A DNA stretch of 18,264 bases, taken from positions 1 through 18,264 of the forward strand of contig JAVBUO010000038.1 of NCBI GenBank assembly GCA_031555315.1. The letters run 5' to 3'. The position numbers and the translations under genes were made by a program. This document shows, piece after piece, positions 1 to 7,286 of the stretch; positions within the stretch are counted from its first letter, which is position 1; each line of letters opens with the position of its first letter. Origin of the DNA: JAVBJV01 sp031555315 (GTDB lineage: Bacteria > Pseudomonadota > Alphaproteobacteria > Acetobacterales > Acetobacteraceae). The notes beneath the pieces are model-generated. The model saw only the letters and a list, made by a program, of their open reading frames with translations. It had not been told where the DNA came from and searched no databases.

Positions 1-230
<230 letters not shown>

Positions 231-288
231 CGGCTGTGGGCACTTTCGCAAAGCAAAATTCTTCGACCGACTTTCCTAAAGCAATTCG

Positions 289-316
289 CGAGCGGATAGA
301 ACTCCCCATCCGCTCG
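289..316. repeat. Inverted repeat upstream of alaS
   Basis: A perfect 9-bp dyad: CGAGCGGAT at 289-297 pairs with ATCCGCTCG at 308-316 across a 10-base loop. It lies between the end of the PepSY gene and the alaS start, both on the minus strand. No T-run follows the stem in the minus direction, so it is not a typical intrinsic terminator. It could be an operator, a leader hairpin of alaS, or a weak terminator for the PepSY gene. The rest of 231-392 shows no gene. Confidence 0.45.
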
Positions 317-392
317 GAAAAGACGGCAATCCGATGCTTTCCTTGCCCTATTAGCCCCCGGCTCCGGCAACCCGGCCGGAAACCGGGTCGGT

Positions 393-656
393 TCAGTCGT
401 CCCGGCGGACCCCGAGAACCCGGCCGTCGTTCGGGGCGATGTGGACTTCTATCCGCTGGTTCTGGGCGTTCCGCCCTTCAACCTCCCAGCGGGCATCGTC
501 GCATTCGGCGCTGGTCACGACGGAAATGCCGTTCGCGCGGGCAATTTCGACCGCCGCCTGGATTTTCATCTGCGCTTCGCACCGCACATCCGAGGCAAAA
601 GCCGGAATGGCCAGAAAAGCAGAAAACACAAAGGCTACGGCGATTTTATTCTTCAT
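393..656 (-). CDS. Secreted PepSY-domain protein
   Basis: An 87-residue protein with a classical Sec signal peptide. It has a basic start (MKNK), a hydrophobic core at residues 5-19, and a likely signal peptidase I cleavage after AFA at residue 21, so it is probably periplasmic. The mature part has one compact PepSY-type fold: a helix-rich first half (QAAVEIARANG) followed by the strand pattern ARWEVEGRNAQNQRIEVHI and a closing DGRVLGVRR. PepSY domains are known as protease-inhibitory or folding modules; the partner here is unknown. The ATG at 656-654 is preceded by AAGGGA at a reasonable distance. It sits upstream of alaS on the same strand, with about 160 bases between them. The family call is by pattern, not by search. 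Confidence 0.75.
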   Translation of the reverse strand: MKNKIAVAFVFSAFLAIPAFASDVRCEAQMKIQAAVEIARANGISVVTSAECDDARWEVEGRNAQNQRIEVHIAPNDGRVLGVRRDD

Positions 657-798
657 GACGAAATGTCCCTTTTATTTGACTACAGCCGTCAATCTGGACT
701 TGGCGATCGCAGGCAGAAAATTCAACCCAGAGTTAAGATTTAAAAATTTTTATATCCAGGCACTTCGCCAAATATTCCCGCCCGAACCAAAGCTCCCC

Positions 799-826
799 TA
801 TAATGTAGGGATAATTACGCTGGAGG
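799..826 (+). promoter_or_regulatory. Consensus -10 box and ribosome binding site for the 97-aa gene
   Basis: A perfect TATAAT lies at 799-804 and a GGAGG at 822-826, nine bases before an ATG at 836. No good -35 hexamer is visible 16-18 bases upstream of the -10 box. The stretch 720-760 is AT-rich and could serve as an UP-like element. The GGAGG spacing favours the ATG at 836 over the TTG at 830. Confidence 0.5.
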
Positions 827-835
827 TTATTGCCG

Positions 836-1129
836 ATGTGTCCGGACAAACTGCCCGCGGTTTACATGCCCGACGCCGATGCTCCTCCTTACGAACCCAT
901 GCCGATGTCACCTGTCTGCGTCAGGTGCGATTTCCGGGTCGACTTCACCGATGGCGGCCATATCGACGGCGTCGATTTCCAGCTTGATTGCCAGAACGAG
1001 GGCCTGACGTCCGAACGCCTGGCCGAAATGCTGGTCTCGGCGCTGAACCTGCGCGATGTAGGTACGGTCAGTATCCGCCGCATGGAAATCGTGCCGCGCG
1101 GCCTGCTGGTGCCAGAGGAAACGGTGTAA
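836..1129 (+). CDS. Small conserved-looking hypothetical protein
   Basis: A 97-residue protein whose function I do not recognise. The first 25 residues are proline-rich with two Cys (CVRC near residues 29-32). The rest is a regular alpha/beta pattern: FRVDFTDGGHIDGVDFQLD, a helix GLTSERLAEMLVSALNL, then GTVSIRRMEIVPRG. There is no signal peptide or membrane segment, so it is probably cytosolic. The ATG at 836 is chosen over the TTG at 830 because GGAGG at 822-826 is correctly spaced. A perfect -10 box precedes it, so it is probably a monocistronic gene. Its TAA (1127-1129) directly abuts the stop codon of the convergent membrane-protein gene at 1130, leaving no space for a terminator between them. 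Confidence 0.7.
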   Translation: MCPDKLPAVYMPDADAPPYEPMPMSPVCVRCDFRVDFTDGGHIDGVDFQLDCQNEGLTSERLAEMLVSALNLRDVGTVSIRRMEIVPRGLLVPEETV

Positions 1130-1708
1130 CTACAGGAATTTCAGCAGCAGGAAGCCGCCGACGATTCCGCCGACGGTAACGGTGGTCACCAAAGTCAGGC
1201 GCTGTTCGATAAACCCCTGGATCGGCGGGCCGAACTGGCGGATCAGAAACGCCACCAGAAAGAACCGCGCCGCACGGGTGACCACGCTGGCCGCCACGAA
1301 AACCGGGAACGAAAACGCCACCGCGCCGCACGCGATGGTGACGATTTTGTAGGGGATCGGCGTCATGCCCTTGATCAGGATGACCCACAATCCGTACTCG
1401 TCGAACATCGCCTTGAACGCTTCGTATTGCGCCGTGTAGTGATAGAAGCGGATGATCGGGGCGGCGACGGCTTCGTACAGCCCCCAGCCGATTCCGTAGC
1501 CCACCACCCCGCCCATCACCGACGCGATCGTGCACAGCAGCGCATAGCGATAGGCACGATCCGGCCTGGTCAGGCACATCGGCACCAGCATGACGTCCGG
1601 CGGAATCGGAAAGACGCTGCTCTCGGCAAAGCTGATGATGCCGAGCCACCACGGGGCCTTGGGGTGCGCCGATAAGCGCAGCACCCAGTCGTACAAACGT
1701 CGAAGCAT
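1130..1708 (-). CDS. VTT-domain (YqaA/DedA-type) inner-membrane protein
   Basis: A 192-residue polytopic membrane protein. Family landmarks are visible in order: the re-entrant-loop motif FAESSVFPIPPDVMLVP at residues 28-44, a glycine-rich helix (SVMGGVVGYGIGWGLYE) at about 63-79, the IKGMTPIPYKIVTIACG block near the middle, and a closing hydrophobic helix VTTVTVGGIVGGFLLLKFL. VTT/DedA proteins are known for roles in membrane homeostasis, undecaprenyl-phosphate or phospholipid handling; the substrate of this one is unknown. I chose the ATG at 1708-1706 because homologues begin close to the LYDWVLRLSAHP segment. An in-frame ATG at 1789 would add 27 residues of non-membrane sequence and has no ribosome site. 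It is divergent from the racemase-like gene, with 85 bases between the starts. Confidence 0.85.
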   Translation of the reverse strand: MLRRLYDWVLRLSAHPKAPWWLGIISFAESSVFPIPPDVMLVPMCLTRPDRAYRYALLCTIASVMGGVVGYGIGWGLYEAVAAPIIRFYHYTAQYEAFKAMFDEYGLWVILIKGMTPIPYKIVTIACGAVAFSFPVFVAASVVTRAARFFLVAFLIRQFGPPIQGFIEQRLTLVTTVTVGGIVGGFLLLKFL

Positions 1709-1793
1709 GCGCCGCCATGCCACGCGCTGGCAGCCCCGGCAAGGGGCTGTTATAAGCGGGCAGCCAAGAATAACGACGTCCGGAACCATTTTG

Positions 1794-2426
1794 ATGCGTA
1801 TTGCGTTAATCCATGCCCTGAGTCATTCGCCTGCGCCGATCAATGCCGCCTTTGCGCGGCTGTGGCCCGAACCGCAATTGATGAACCTGCTCGACGACAG
1901 CCTGTCGGCGGATCTGGCGCGTGCCGGCCAGCTGACGCCGCAGATGACCGAGCGTTTCCTGGATCTGGCGCACTATGCGCGGCGCACCGGCGCCGATGCG
2001 ATCCTGTTCACCTGCTCGGCCTTCGGCCCCTGCATCGCGGCATGCGCCGCCGCCCTGCCCGAAATCCCCGTGTTAAAGCCGAACGAGGCGATGATCGAAG
2101 AAGCGTGTGCAACAGGCAAACGCATCGGCCTGCTGGCGACCTTCGCCCCGACGCTGCACACGATGCCGGCGGAATTCCCGCCCGATATCACGCTGGTGCC
2201 GAAACTGGCCGAAGGCGCGCTGGCCGCCCTCGACGCCGGCGATGCTGCCCGGCACGACCGGTTGGCCGCCGAAGCCGCACGCAGCCTCGCCGATTGCGAT
2301 GCGATCGCACTGGCGCAGTTCAGCCTGGCCAGCGCCATGGGCGCCATCCACCAGGCCACCGGCCGCCCGGTACTGACCACGCCGGACAGCGCGATCCGCA
2401 AGCTGCGCAGGCTTCTGGAACGCTGA
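1794..2426 (+). CDS. Asp/Glu/hydantoin racemase-superfamily protein
   Basis: A 210-residue cytosolic protein of the aspartate/glutamate racemase / arylmalonate decarboxylase superfamily. The first half has the Rossmann-like start MRIALIHALSHSP and the first catalytic loop FTCSAFGPC with Cys74. A helix then leads to PVLKPNEAMIEEA and GKRIGLLATFAPT. In the second half the position of the second catalytic cysteine reads LAQFSLASAM (about residues 173-182), with no Cys. Classical racemases use two cysteines; decarboxylase-type members keep one, so racemase activity is doubtful and a decarboxylase-like or other carbanion chemistry is possible. The start is the ATG at 1794 (GGAA at 1782-1785). It is the last core-type gene before the mosaic region. 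Confidence 0.8.
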   Translation: MRIALIHALSHSPAPINAAFARLWPEPQLMNLLDDSLSADLARAGQLTPQMTERFLDLAHYARRTGADAILFTCSAFGPCIAACAAALPEIPVLKPNEAMIEEACATGKRIGLLATFAPTLHTMPAEFPPDITLVPKLAEGALAALDAGDAARHDRLAAEAARSLADCDAIALAQFSLASAMGAIHQATGRPVLTTPDSAIRKLRRLLER

Positions 2427-2668
2427 ACGGGGCTGCTTTCCACCTTTCCGGGATACTGAAAAAGTCCGGCACGCAACAGGGGTAGACCATGCAAACCAGC
2501 CTCCGGGAACCCGCCTATTGATGTCGATCGCTATCTGGAGATCCTATTGCGGCAAGGATTGGTTCAGACGGCCAAAGCCTTAGCGACCTATCGCTCTATT
2601 CTCTAACATCGCGGCCAACGCTGCCCATTAGGCGCCTGCCGTGGCCAAAGAATGGAAAACCCGTCAGA
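2427..2668. other. Gene-poor spacer with a possible degraded coding tail
   Basis: No intact gene is seen in these 242 bases. On the plus strand, one frame from about 2518 to the TAA near 2605 reads as a helical peptide (for example DVDRYLEILLRQG, then LVQTAKALATYRSIL, then stop) without a start. It could be the C-terminal tail of a lost transposase or integrase. This is only a suspicion. The stretch marks the boundary between core-type genes and the mosaic region. Confidence 0.3.
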
Positions 2669-2683
2669 TTGGAGAGAATTGAG

Positions 2684-2885
2684 TTGGCTATTGATTGGAC
2701 AAATGCCTCCAGAGGCATCGAAGTAGCGGTGGCAGCAACGGCTCAGGAATTTATTGACGCTCTTCGGCCATCCAATTCCCATTGGTGGGAAGGTGCGTCT
2801 TGCCCCTGGGTTTTCCGGGGTCATGCCTACGAAAAATGGGAGCTGTTACCTTCGGCATGGCGCCCATCGAACACCATCTTAAACA
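2684..2885 (+). pseudogene. FRG-domain protein, 5' fragment
   Basis: The reading frame gives an N-terminal stretch ending in the hallmark of FRG domains: a Trp-rich lead, WVFRGHAYEKWELLPSAWR, where Phe-Arg-Gly is followed by W-x-L-x-P-S-A. FRG domains are widespread in phage-defence and accessory loci; their biochemical role is not well established. After about residue 65 the frame leaves family-like sequence and runs into DNA that is antisense to trbI, so the gene is cut at about 2880-2890. The start is uncertain. A TTG at 2684 has GGAGAG seven bases upstream (2671-2676); a TTG at 2669 is also in frame. An intact FRG protein would be several times longer, so this is very likely non-functional. 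Confidence 0.7.
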
Positions 2886-3668
2886 GCAGTATCAGCCGGT
2901 TCCAGACGAGCAGGATGCGGCGCTGTCCGAACCCGACGCCGCTGTCATACTGGCCGATGACGCGAGTGCCCTGCGGCACGAGCAGGATCTTGCCCGTCGG
3001 GCTATCATAGATGTTCTCCGTGACCTGCGCGGTGATCTGGCCGGGAAGATCGGAACGGATGCCGGTGATGAGCGCGGCGGCGATCACGGCTCCGGCCTGA
3101 AGCACATTCTTCGATGCGGGCGCTGCTACGCGATCGGGCGAGACGGTGCGCTTGTCGGGCGTTTGATTGAGGAAAGCGAGCTGACGATCCTGCGCCGAGG
3201 ACGTGGCTGGCTGCGGCGCGAGGCCGAGGCTGGCAAGATCGGGTTGCGGCACGGTCGCCGTGGTCGGGGTCGTGGCGGTGTTCCCCGGCCGCGTTTCTGT
3301 GGAAGCGAACAGCCGCGCGGTCCGCGCCGATTCCAGTTCCTGTGCCCGGCGCTGCTCCTCCGGGCTGGGACCTGACGGCGCCGGCATGACGATGCCCGGC
3401 GTCGACACGGGCTGGCCGCCATTCTGCGCATTCAGGATCGGACGGCCGAGATCGCCCGGCAGCGGCGGGCCAAGCTTCGGGACGCCGCTATAATCTTTGG
3501 GCAGCCCGGCCAAACCATCCGGCGTGGTGCGATTGTCAGTCGCATAAAGTTCCTGCCCCTGACCGTCGTGTCGGGTCTGGAGCGCATAGATCAGCGCGCC
3601 GCCGACACCGACGCTGGCTGCAAGGCCGAGGCGCTTCACGTTCCGCGCTTCCTGAGGCAGCGGCGTAG
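2886..3668 (-). pseudogene. trbI: Internal fragment of conjugal transfer protein TrbI (VirB10-like)
   Basis: TrbI/VirB10 spans the envelope in P-type type IV secretion systems. Read on the minus strand, the fragment starts just before the N-terminal transmembrane helix (VKRLGLAASVGVGGALIYAL). It continues through the proline-rich periplasmic linker (SGVPKLGPPLPGDLGRPILN, then GPSPEEQRRAQELESARTAR) and enters the VirB10 C-terminal domain (VLQAGAVIAAALITGIRSDL, GQITAQVTENIYDS, GTRVIGQYDSGVGFGQRR, VLL-type WNRLI). It then stops being TrbI-like. Both the short cytosolic N-terminus and the rest of the outer-membrane-pore domain are missing. The linker and DLGRPILN signature resemble the TrbI of alphaproteobacterial integrative conjugative elements, unlike the trb genes at the right end of the window. 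Boundaries are approximate. Confidence 0.85.
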
Positions 3669-4485
3669 CGCGGGCGAAGCCAAGGTGGCGCTGTTGGTGT
3701 TCGACGGGCTCGCCTTCGATCAATGGGTGCGGATCAGGGAACATCTGATCGCCAACCAGCAGCCTTTGGCATTCGACGAGAGCACGGCCTTCGCATGGTT
3801 GCCCACGGTGACATCGGTATCCCGTCAGGCGTTGTTCTCGGGCTTGCGGCCGCGTGAGTTCGACGATTCGATAGACCACACCAACAAAGAAGAGACCTTG
3901 TGGAAGGCGTACTGGCAGAACGAAGCCGGTATCGCGCCCAGTGACGTGCTGTACCGCCGCGCATTGCACCAAGTCGAGCAACTGGATGCCCTGGAAACCG
4001 AAATCGCCAGCCGCAAACCCAAGGTTCTGGGGTTGGTCATTGATGAGGTGGATGAACGGCTGCACAAGGAGCGATCCAAAGAGGATGTAGCGCTGTGGAT
4101 CGGGCGCTGGCTCGACACCGGCTTTGTTGAACGCCTCTTCGCCTTCCTGTTGGGCGAAGGCTTCGGCATCTATGTCACGGCGGACCACGGCAATGTCGAT
4201 GCTGTTGGCATCGGCAGGCCCAATCAAGGTGTGATCGCGGAAACACGTGGCGAGCGTGTGCGGGTTTACCGAAGCGAACCGTTGCGCGCCGAATCGGCGG
4301 TCGCCTATCCGGGCACACTCGCTCTGGACATCGCGGGGCTGCCTGCGAACTTCAAACCTCTATTCGCTGGAGGACGCAGTGCGTTCGTTCCCGCCGGCGA
4401 TCAGGTGGTGGTCCACGGCGGCGTATCTGTCGAAGAACTGAACGTCCCCTTCGTGAAGGTCTCAAATGTAAATGGCATCGGGTGA
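3669..4485 (+). pseudogene. pglZ: PglZ (BREX phosphatase-like protein), 3' fragment
   Basis: PglZ is an alkaline-phosphatase-superfamily core component of BREX phage-defence systems. About 270 residues remain. The visible metal-site blocks are KVALLVFDGLAFDQW at the start (DG) and FGIYVTADHGNVDAVGIG (ADHG), followed by a typical C-terminal domain ending VSVEELNVPFVKVSN. The overall sequence style resembles BREX type 3 PglZ, which is usually well over 600 residues, so more than half of the protein is missing. Upstream the frame stays open but reads antisense to trbI, so no authentic N-terminus exists. The stop lies six bases before the next gene, preserving the original operon spacing. No brxC, pglX or helicase gene is present in the window, so BREX cannot function from here alone. 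Confidence 0.8.
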
Positions 4486-4491
4486 GTTTGA

Positions 4492-5214
4492 ATGATGACG
4501 CAGGCTCCCCGCATAGGCTTTGATCGGTTCATCGCTCCCGAATGGGCAACAACCGCGCTTAAGGTTCGCGCTGGGCTGGCCCGGCCCGAAGACTTGGAGG
4601 CATTGTTGGATGCCGCCGGGTTGGGGGCCGCCGCGCGAACGAAAACGCGCACGGTGTTGAAGCGCCTGTGGCTGGACCCACGCATCGAACTGGTGGAATA
4701 CGCTGATCGTGGCGCAGCAATCTTCAAGGCACACCCGGATGTCACGGTCGCGGCGGTGCATTGGGGTATGGCGGTTGCCGCATATCCGTTCTTCGGCAAG
4801 GTGGCCGAACTGATCGGGCGCTTGTCCGCCCTGCAAGGCGACTGCGCCTCCGCCGAAATCCATCGACGCATGAGCGAGACCTATGGCGAGCGCGAAGGAA
4901 CCTACCGGATGACCAACATGGTTATTCAGAGCCAAGCTGGCTGGGGTGCCGTGGCGCGAGCCGAAAAGGGCAAGCGTGTGTCCCGGTTGGCCCCCATCGT
5001 GATCGAGAATGACGAACTGACGGCATGGTTGGTCGAAGCCGCCTTGCGCTACGCGGGCAAGCCGCTGGCGATTTCAAGCCTGCAATCGCAGCCGGTACTC
5101 TTCCCATTTAGTCTGACGCGGCCATTGGCCTATCTGGCATCGAACAGCGAATACTTGGCCATGCGAAGCGAGGGGGCGAGCAATCAGTTTGTCGCTTTGC
5201 GCAGCGAGACTTGA
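4492..5214 (+). CDS. BrxA-like protein (terminal gene of a BREX-3-type operon)
   Basis: A 240-residue soluble protein immediately downstream of pglZ. Its centre reads AVHWGMAVAAYPFFGKVAEL then IGRLSALQG, CASAEIHRRMSETYGEREG and RMTNMVIQSQAGWGAV. This is the YPF...GRL...GxA...R..E.YGER...R..R.V..S...WG pattern I associate with BrxA/DUF1819-type proteins, which bind DNA and sit beside pglZ in several BREX types. Identity is inferred from this pattern plus position, so a different BREX-3 accessory protein remains possible. Two adjacent ATGs (4492, 4495) follow a GGTGAG that overlaps the pglZ stop, suggesting translational coupling. The gene looks intact although its operon partners are lost. It is followed directly by the foreign cassette of the opposite strand. 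Confidence 0.6.
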   Translation: MMTQAPRIGFDRFIAPEWATTALKVRAGLARPEDLEALLDAAGLGAAARTKTRTVLKRLWLDPRIELVEYADRGAAIFKAHPDVTVAAVHWGMAVAAYPFFGKVAELIGRLSALQGDCASAEIHRRMSETYGEREGTYRMTNMVIQSQAGWGAVARAEKGKRVSRLAPIVIENDELTAWLVEAALRYAGKPLAISSLQSQPVLFPFSLTRPLAYLASNSEYLAMRSEGASNQFVALRSET

Positions 5215-5484
5215 GAACGCGACCTCAGCTTCGTCGGTGATCGCTTGCCACAAATGGCGGGCGTGCCGGTCGGCGCTCCCGACACGCCCGCCCGTCTTGT
5301 CCATGAAGGGCAAGTTGCCCCTCATGCGGCCGAACCATATGACGGCCGGCCTGGTGGGCTTCATGCGGGTTCGCCGCCACTCCCACCGCCATGCTTGATC
5401 CGCCCCACAATGCGGCTTCTCCCATGGTCCCCGCGCTTATCGGGTCCGGGTTCCCATTCGTCGTTCAGGCGGCCGGCGGCTCCG
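5215..5484 (-). other. 270-base stretch between the BrxA-like gene and the ParB-like cassette
   Basis: No confident gene. Two overlapping minus-strand frames are open (starting at 5425 and 5364), but they read the same DNA in different phases and neither has a good ribosome site. The frame from 5364 (MKPTRPAVIWFGRMRG...) has GC-rich third positions and could be the start of a gene cut off at about 5215. The most striking element is a long hairpin at 5256-5292, which argues that part of this stretch acts as structured DNA or RNA. It lies directly downstream of the recombinase/ParB-like operon and could be its end or a cassette boundary. Confidence 0.3.
5256..5292 (-). terminator. Long GC-rich hairpin downstream of the recombinase/ParB-like operon
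   Basis: A perfect 10-bp inverted repeat (GGCGGGCGTG at 5256-5265 and CACGCCCGCC at 5283-5292) encloses a second nested pairing. On the minus strand the inner arms are TCGG and CCGA around GAGCG, with a short CCGG bulge on one side. It lies about 190 bases past the last stop of the cassette. It is followed by ATTTGTGG rather than a clean U-tract, so termination is only one possibility; a recombination or nicking site or an RNA element is also possible. Confidence 0.4.
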
Positions 5485-6388
5485 TCACCGGACCAGCATG
5501 TCGATCTCGGCGATCTTCTGAAACTCGGTGAGGTAGTCCTGCTGGTGGACCGCCAGCCAGCGAGCCACCCGATTGTTCGCCAGGAGCTTGGCGACGTAAC
5601 CGCGCGCGACAGTCAGATGCAGATTGTCGATGCCGTAGGTTTCCTCGACCGACTTCACCTGGGTCTGAAGCGCCGCCAACTCGCGTTCCATTCGGGCGAT
5701 CTGCTGGCTCGATGGCGTTGGCTTGCCCCCGCCCTTGCCCTTCTTGGCCGCGGCAAGCTGGTTTTCGGATGTTGCCGCGCGCAGGGCGCGGGCGAACATG
5801 ACGGTGAAATTGTTCTGGCCGATCATCAGATCGGCGGCTTCGATCTGCCTCACAACCGTCATTTGACGCAGAATGTCGAATACCTTCATCGAGCAAGGCG
5901 TGTCCTTCAGCATCTCAGCCGCCTCAGGGCTGATCCCTTCGAGCAGCTTGAAACGCCGCAGCACGGACTCGACCTGAAGGTTCAGAGCCGTGGCGATGTC
6001 GGCCGATGACACTCCCCGGTCCATGGCGCGCACGATCATCCGGTGTTCCTGGATTGGCGGGATGCGATTGACGCGCTTGTTGTAGGTATAGGTGTCGTCG
6101 TCACTGGCGAGCAGGCACTCGACCTCTTCGACGCCAAGTTCCTTCAACGCCTCCAACCGAAGGTGGCCATCGAGGAGAAACCAGGTTCCGGCTTTCGTCG
6201 TGTCGGCCATGACGACGGGCGCTTCGATCAGGCCGATCGCCTTGATCGAACTCAGCACCTCGGCTCTCTCTGGCACCGGGCGGCAACGACTTTAGCGGGA
6301 CGATCGCCGCGACAGGGATTGTCAGGAAATCGCGGTCGAAGCCAAGGCGGATACGGGTGTCATCGTGGCCCCTCGGTTCTTCAGTCAC
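5485..6388 (-). pseudogene. Second ParB/RepB-C-terminal-type protein, frameshifted
   Basis: The natural start is GTG at 6388-6386. It has GGGAGG five bases upstream and overlaps the stop of the preceding gene by 8 bases (GTGACTGA). This frame reads MTEEPRGHDDTRIRLGFDR then FLTIPVAAIVPLKSLPPGAR, a typical ParB-like N-terminus, then degenerates. The rest of the protein continues in another frame from about 6276: SSIKAIGLIEAPVV, the ParB box variant FLLDGHLRLEAL, TYNKRVNRIPPIQEHRMIV, an HTH (SSADIATALNLQVESVLRRF), and the RepB-type C-terminal domain to EIDMLVR. The offset equals one extra base (or loss of 2, 5 or 8) somewhere in about 6250-6290. A GTG at 6276 could start a shortened protein but has no ribosome site. 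It may be a decayed gene or a sequencing indel. The LDGH in place of the ParB GERR box suggests a divergent nucleotide-binding site. Confidence 0.8.
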
Positions 6389-7286
6389 GATCGCCTCCCG
6401 AAACGCGGGCGTTGAGCGCCCGAGGCATGGTCGCCAGCCCTTCCGCCCGCAGCAGGTTGATAAAGCCGTCGTTAGCGAGCAAGTCTTTCAGAGCCTCGAC
6501 GACGAACAGCAGCCGAGTCTGGGTGAAGTCAGACTTCTTGACGAGTAGGCGCTGCTTTTCGGCCTCGCGCTGATAAACTTGCATGAGATCGGCGGCCGTC
6601 ATCCTGCGAACGCCGGTGCCTTTCCGGCCCAACCGCCCGGTAGGCAATCCCCCCTTGCGCTGACTGCGCATCCGCATTTCGAGCAGCCGGCGAACGGCGG
6701 CGAGCTTCTTGCCTCGGAGTTTGCCGGTTTCATAGGCGTCGAGGAGCAGGTTTTGCGCTTCTTCCGTCTCAGCCTTGGAAATCTCCATCGCCAGGGTGAT
6801 CGGGATGAGTCCGGTCTCGACGGCGGACACGAGCCGCTCCTCGCCACGATCGAGGAGCGAGGCGATCATGTTCACCCAGGAGGCCCCGACACCGATCTTC
6901 TCGGCGATGGCGGCATCGTTGAAGCCGCGAGACCGTAGCGCGCCGATCTCCTTCATGAGGTCGATGGGGCGCGGCGTGCGCCGGGCAATGTTCTCGACCA
7001 AACTCATCACGAGGCACTCGCTCTCGCTGGCCTCGATCACCACGGCCGGAATTTCAGTCTGGCCCAGCATCTGAAAGGCTTCCAGCCGACCTTCACCGCA
7101 AACGAGATCGTACCTTGGCCCGCCCGCGCCATCGCGGCGGCTCACCGTAATCGGGCGTTTCAGGCCGATGGCCTCGATGTTGTTCACGATCTCCCGATGC
7201 TGACGCTTGTTGCGCGCGCGGGGATTCAAGACCGTGATCCGGGAGATTGGGATCATCTCGATCCTGTTCGGTCGAACGGCGGGCAT
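6381..7286 (-). CDS. First ParB/RepB-C-terminal-type protein
   Basis: A 301-residue ParB-superfamily protein. It starts PNRIEMIPISRITVLNP with REIVNNIEAIGLKRPITVSR. The ParB box is CGEGRLEAFQMLG at about residues 63-75 (GEGR in place of GERR), then LVENIARR, then a helix-turn-helix at about 124-145 (DAAIAEKIGVGASWVNMIA). A long basic helical C-terminal region of the type annotated as RepB C-terminal follows, ending at an Asp-rich tail. ParB proteins bind parS-like sites using CTP; whether the altered box still does so is unknown. No ParA ATPase gene is nearby, so classical partition is unlikely. Its ATG shares one base with the TGA of the recombinase gene (TGATG), and its own stop overlaps the next GTG start. 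The three genes are therefore translationally coupled. Confidence 0.85.
   Translation of the reverse strand: MPAVRPNRIEMIPISRITVLNPRARNKRQHREIVNNIEAIGLKRPITVSRRDGAGGPRYDLVCGEGRLEAFQMLGQTEIPAVVIEASESECLVMSLVENIARRTPRPIDLMKEIGALRSRGFNDAAIAEKIGVGASWVNMIASLLDRGEERLVSAVETGLIPITLAMEISKAETEEAQNLLLDAYETGKLRGKKLAAVRRLLEMRMRSQRKGGLPTGRLGRKGTGVRRMTAADLMQVYQREAEKQRLLVKKSDFTQTRLLFVVEALKDLLANDGFINLLRAEGLATMPRALNARVSGGDRD

Noticed and set aside
439..987. Plus-strand frames over the PepSY gene and its upstream region
   Set aside because: They overlap a protein with a clean signal peptide on the other strand and show no coding features.
2827..4227. 466-codon minus-strand frame taken as one gene
   Set aside because: Only the central part is TrbI; the first ~185 codons are antisense to pglZ and the last ~20 antisense to the FRG fragment.
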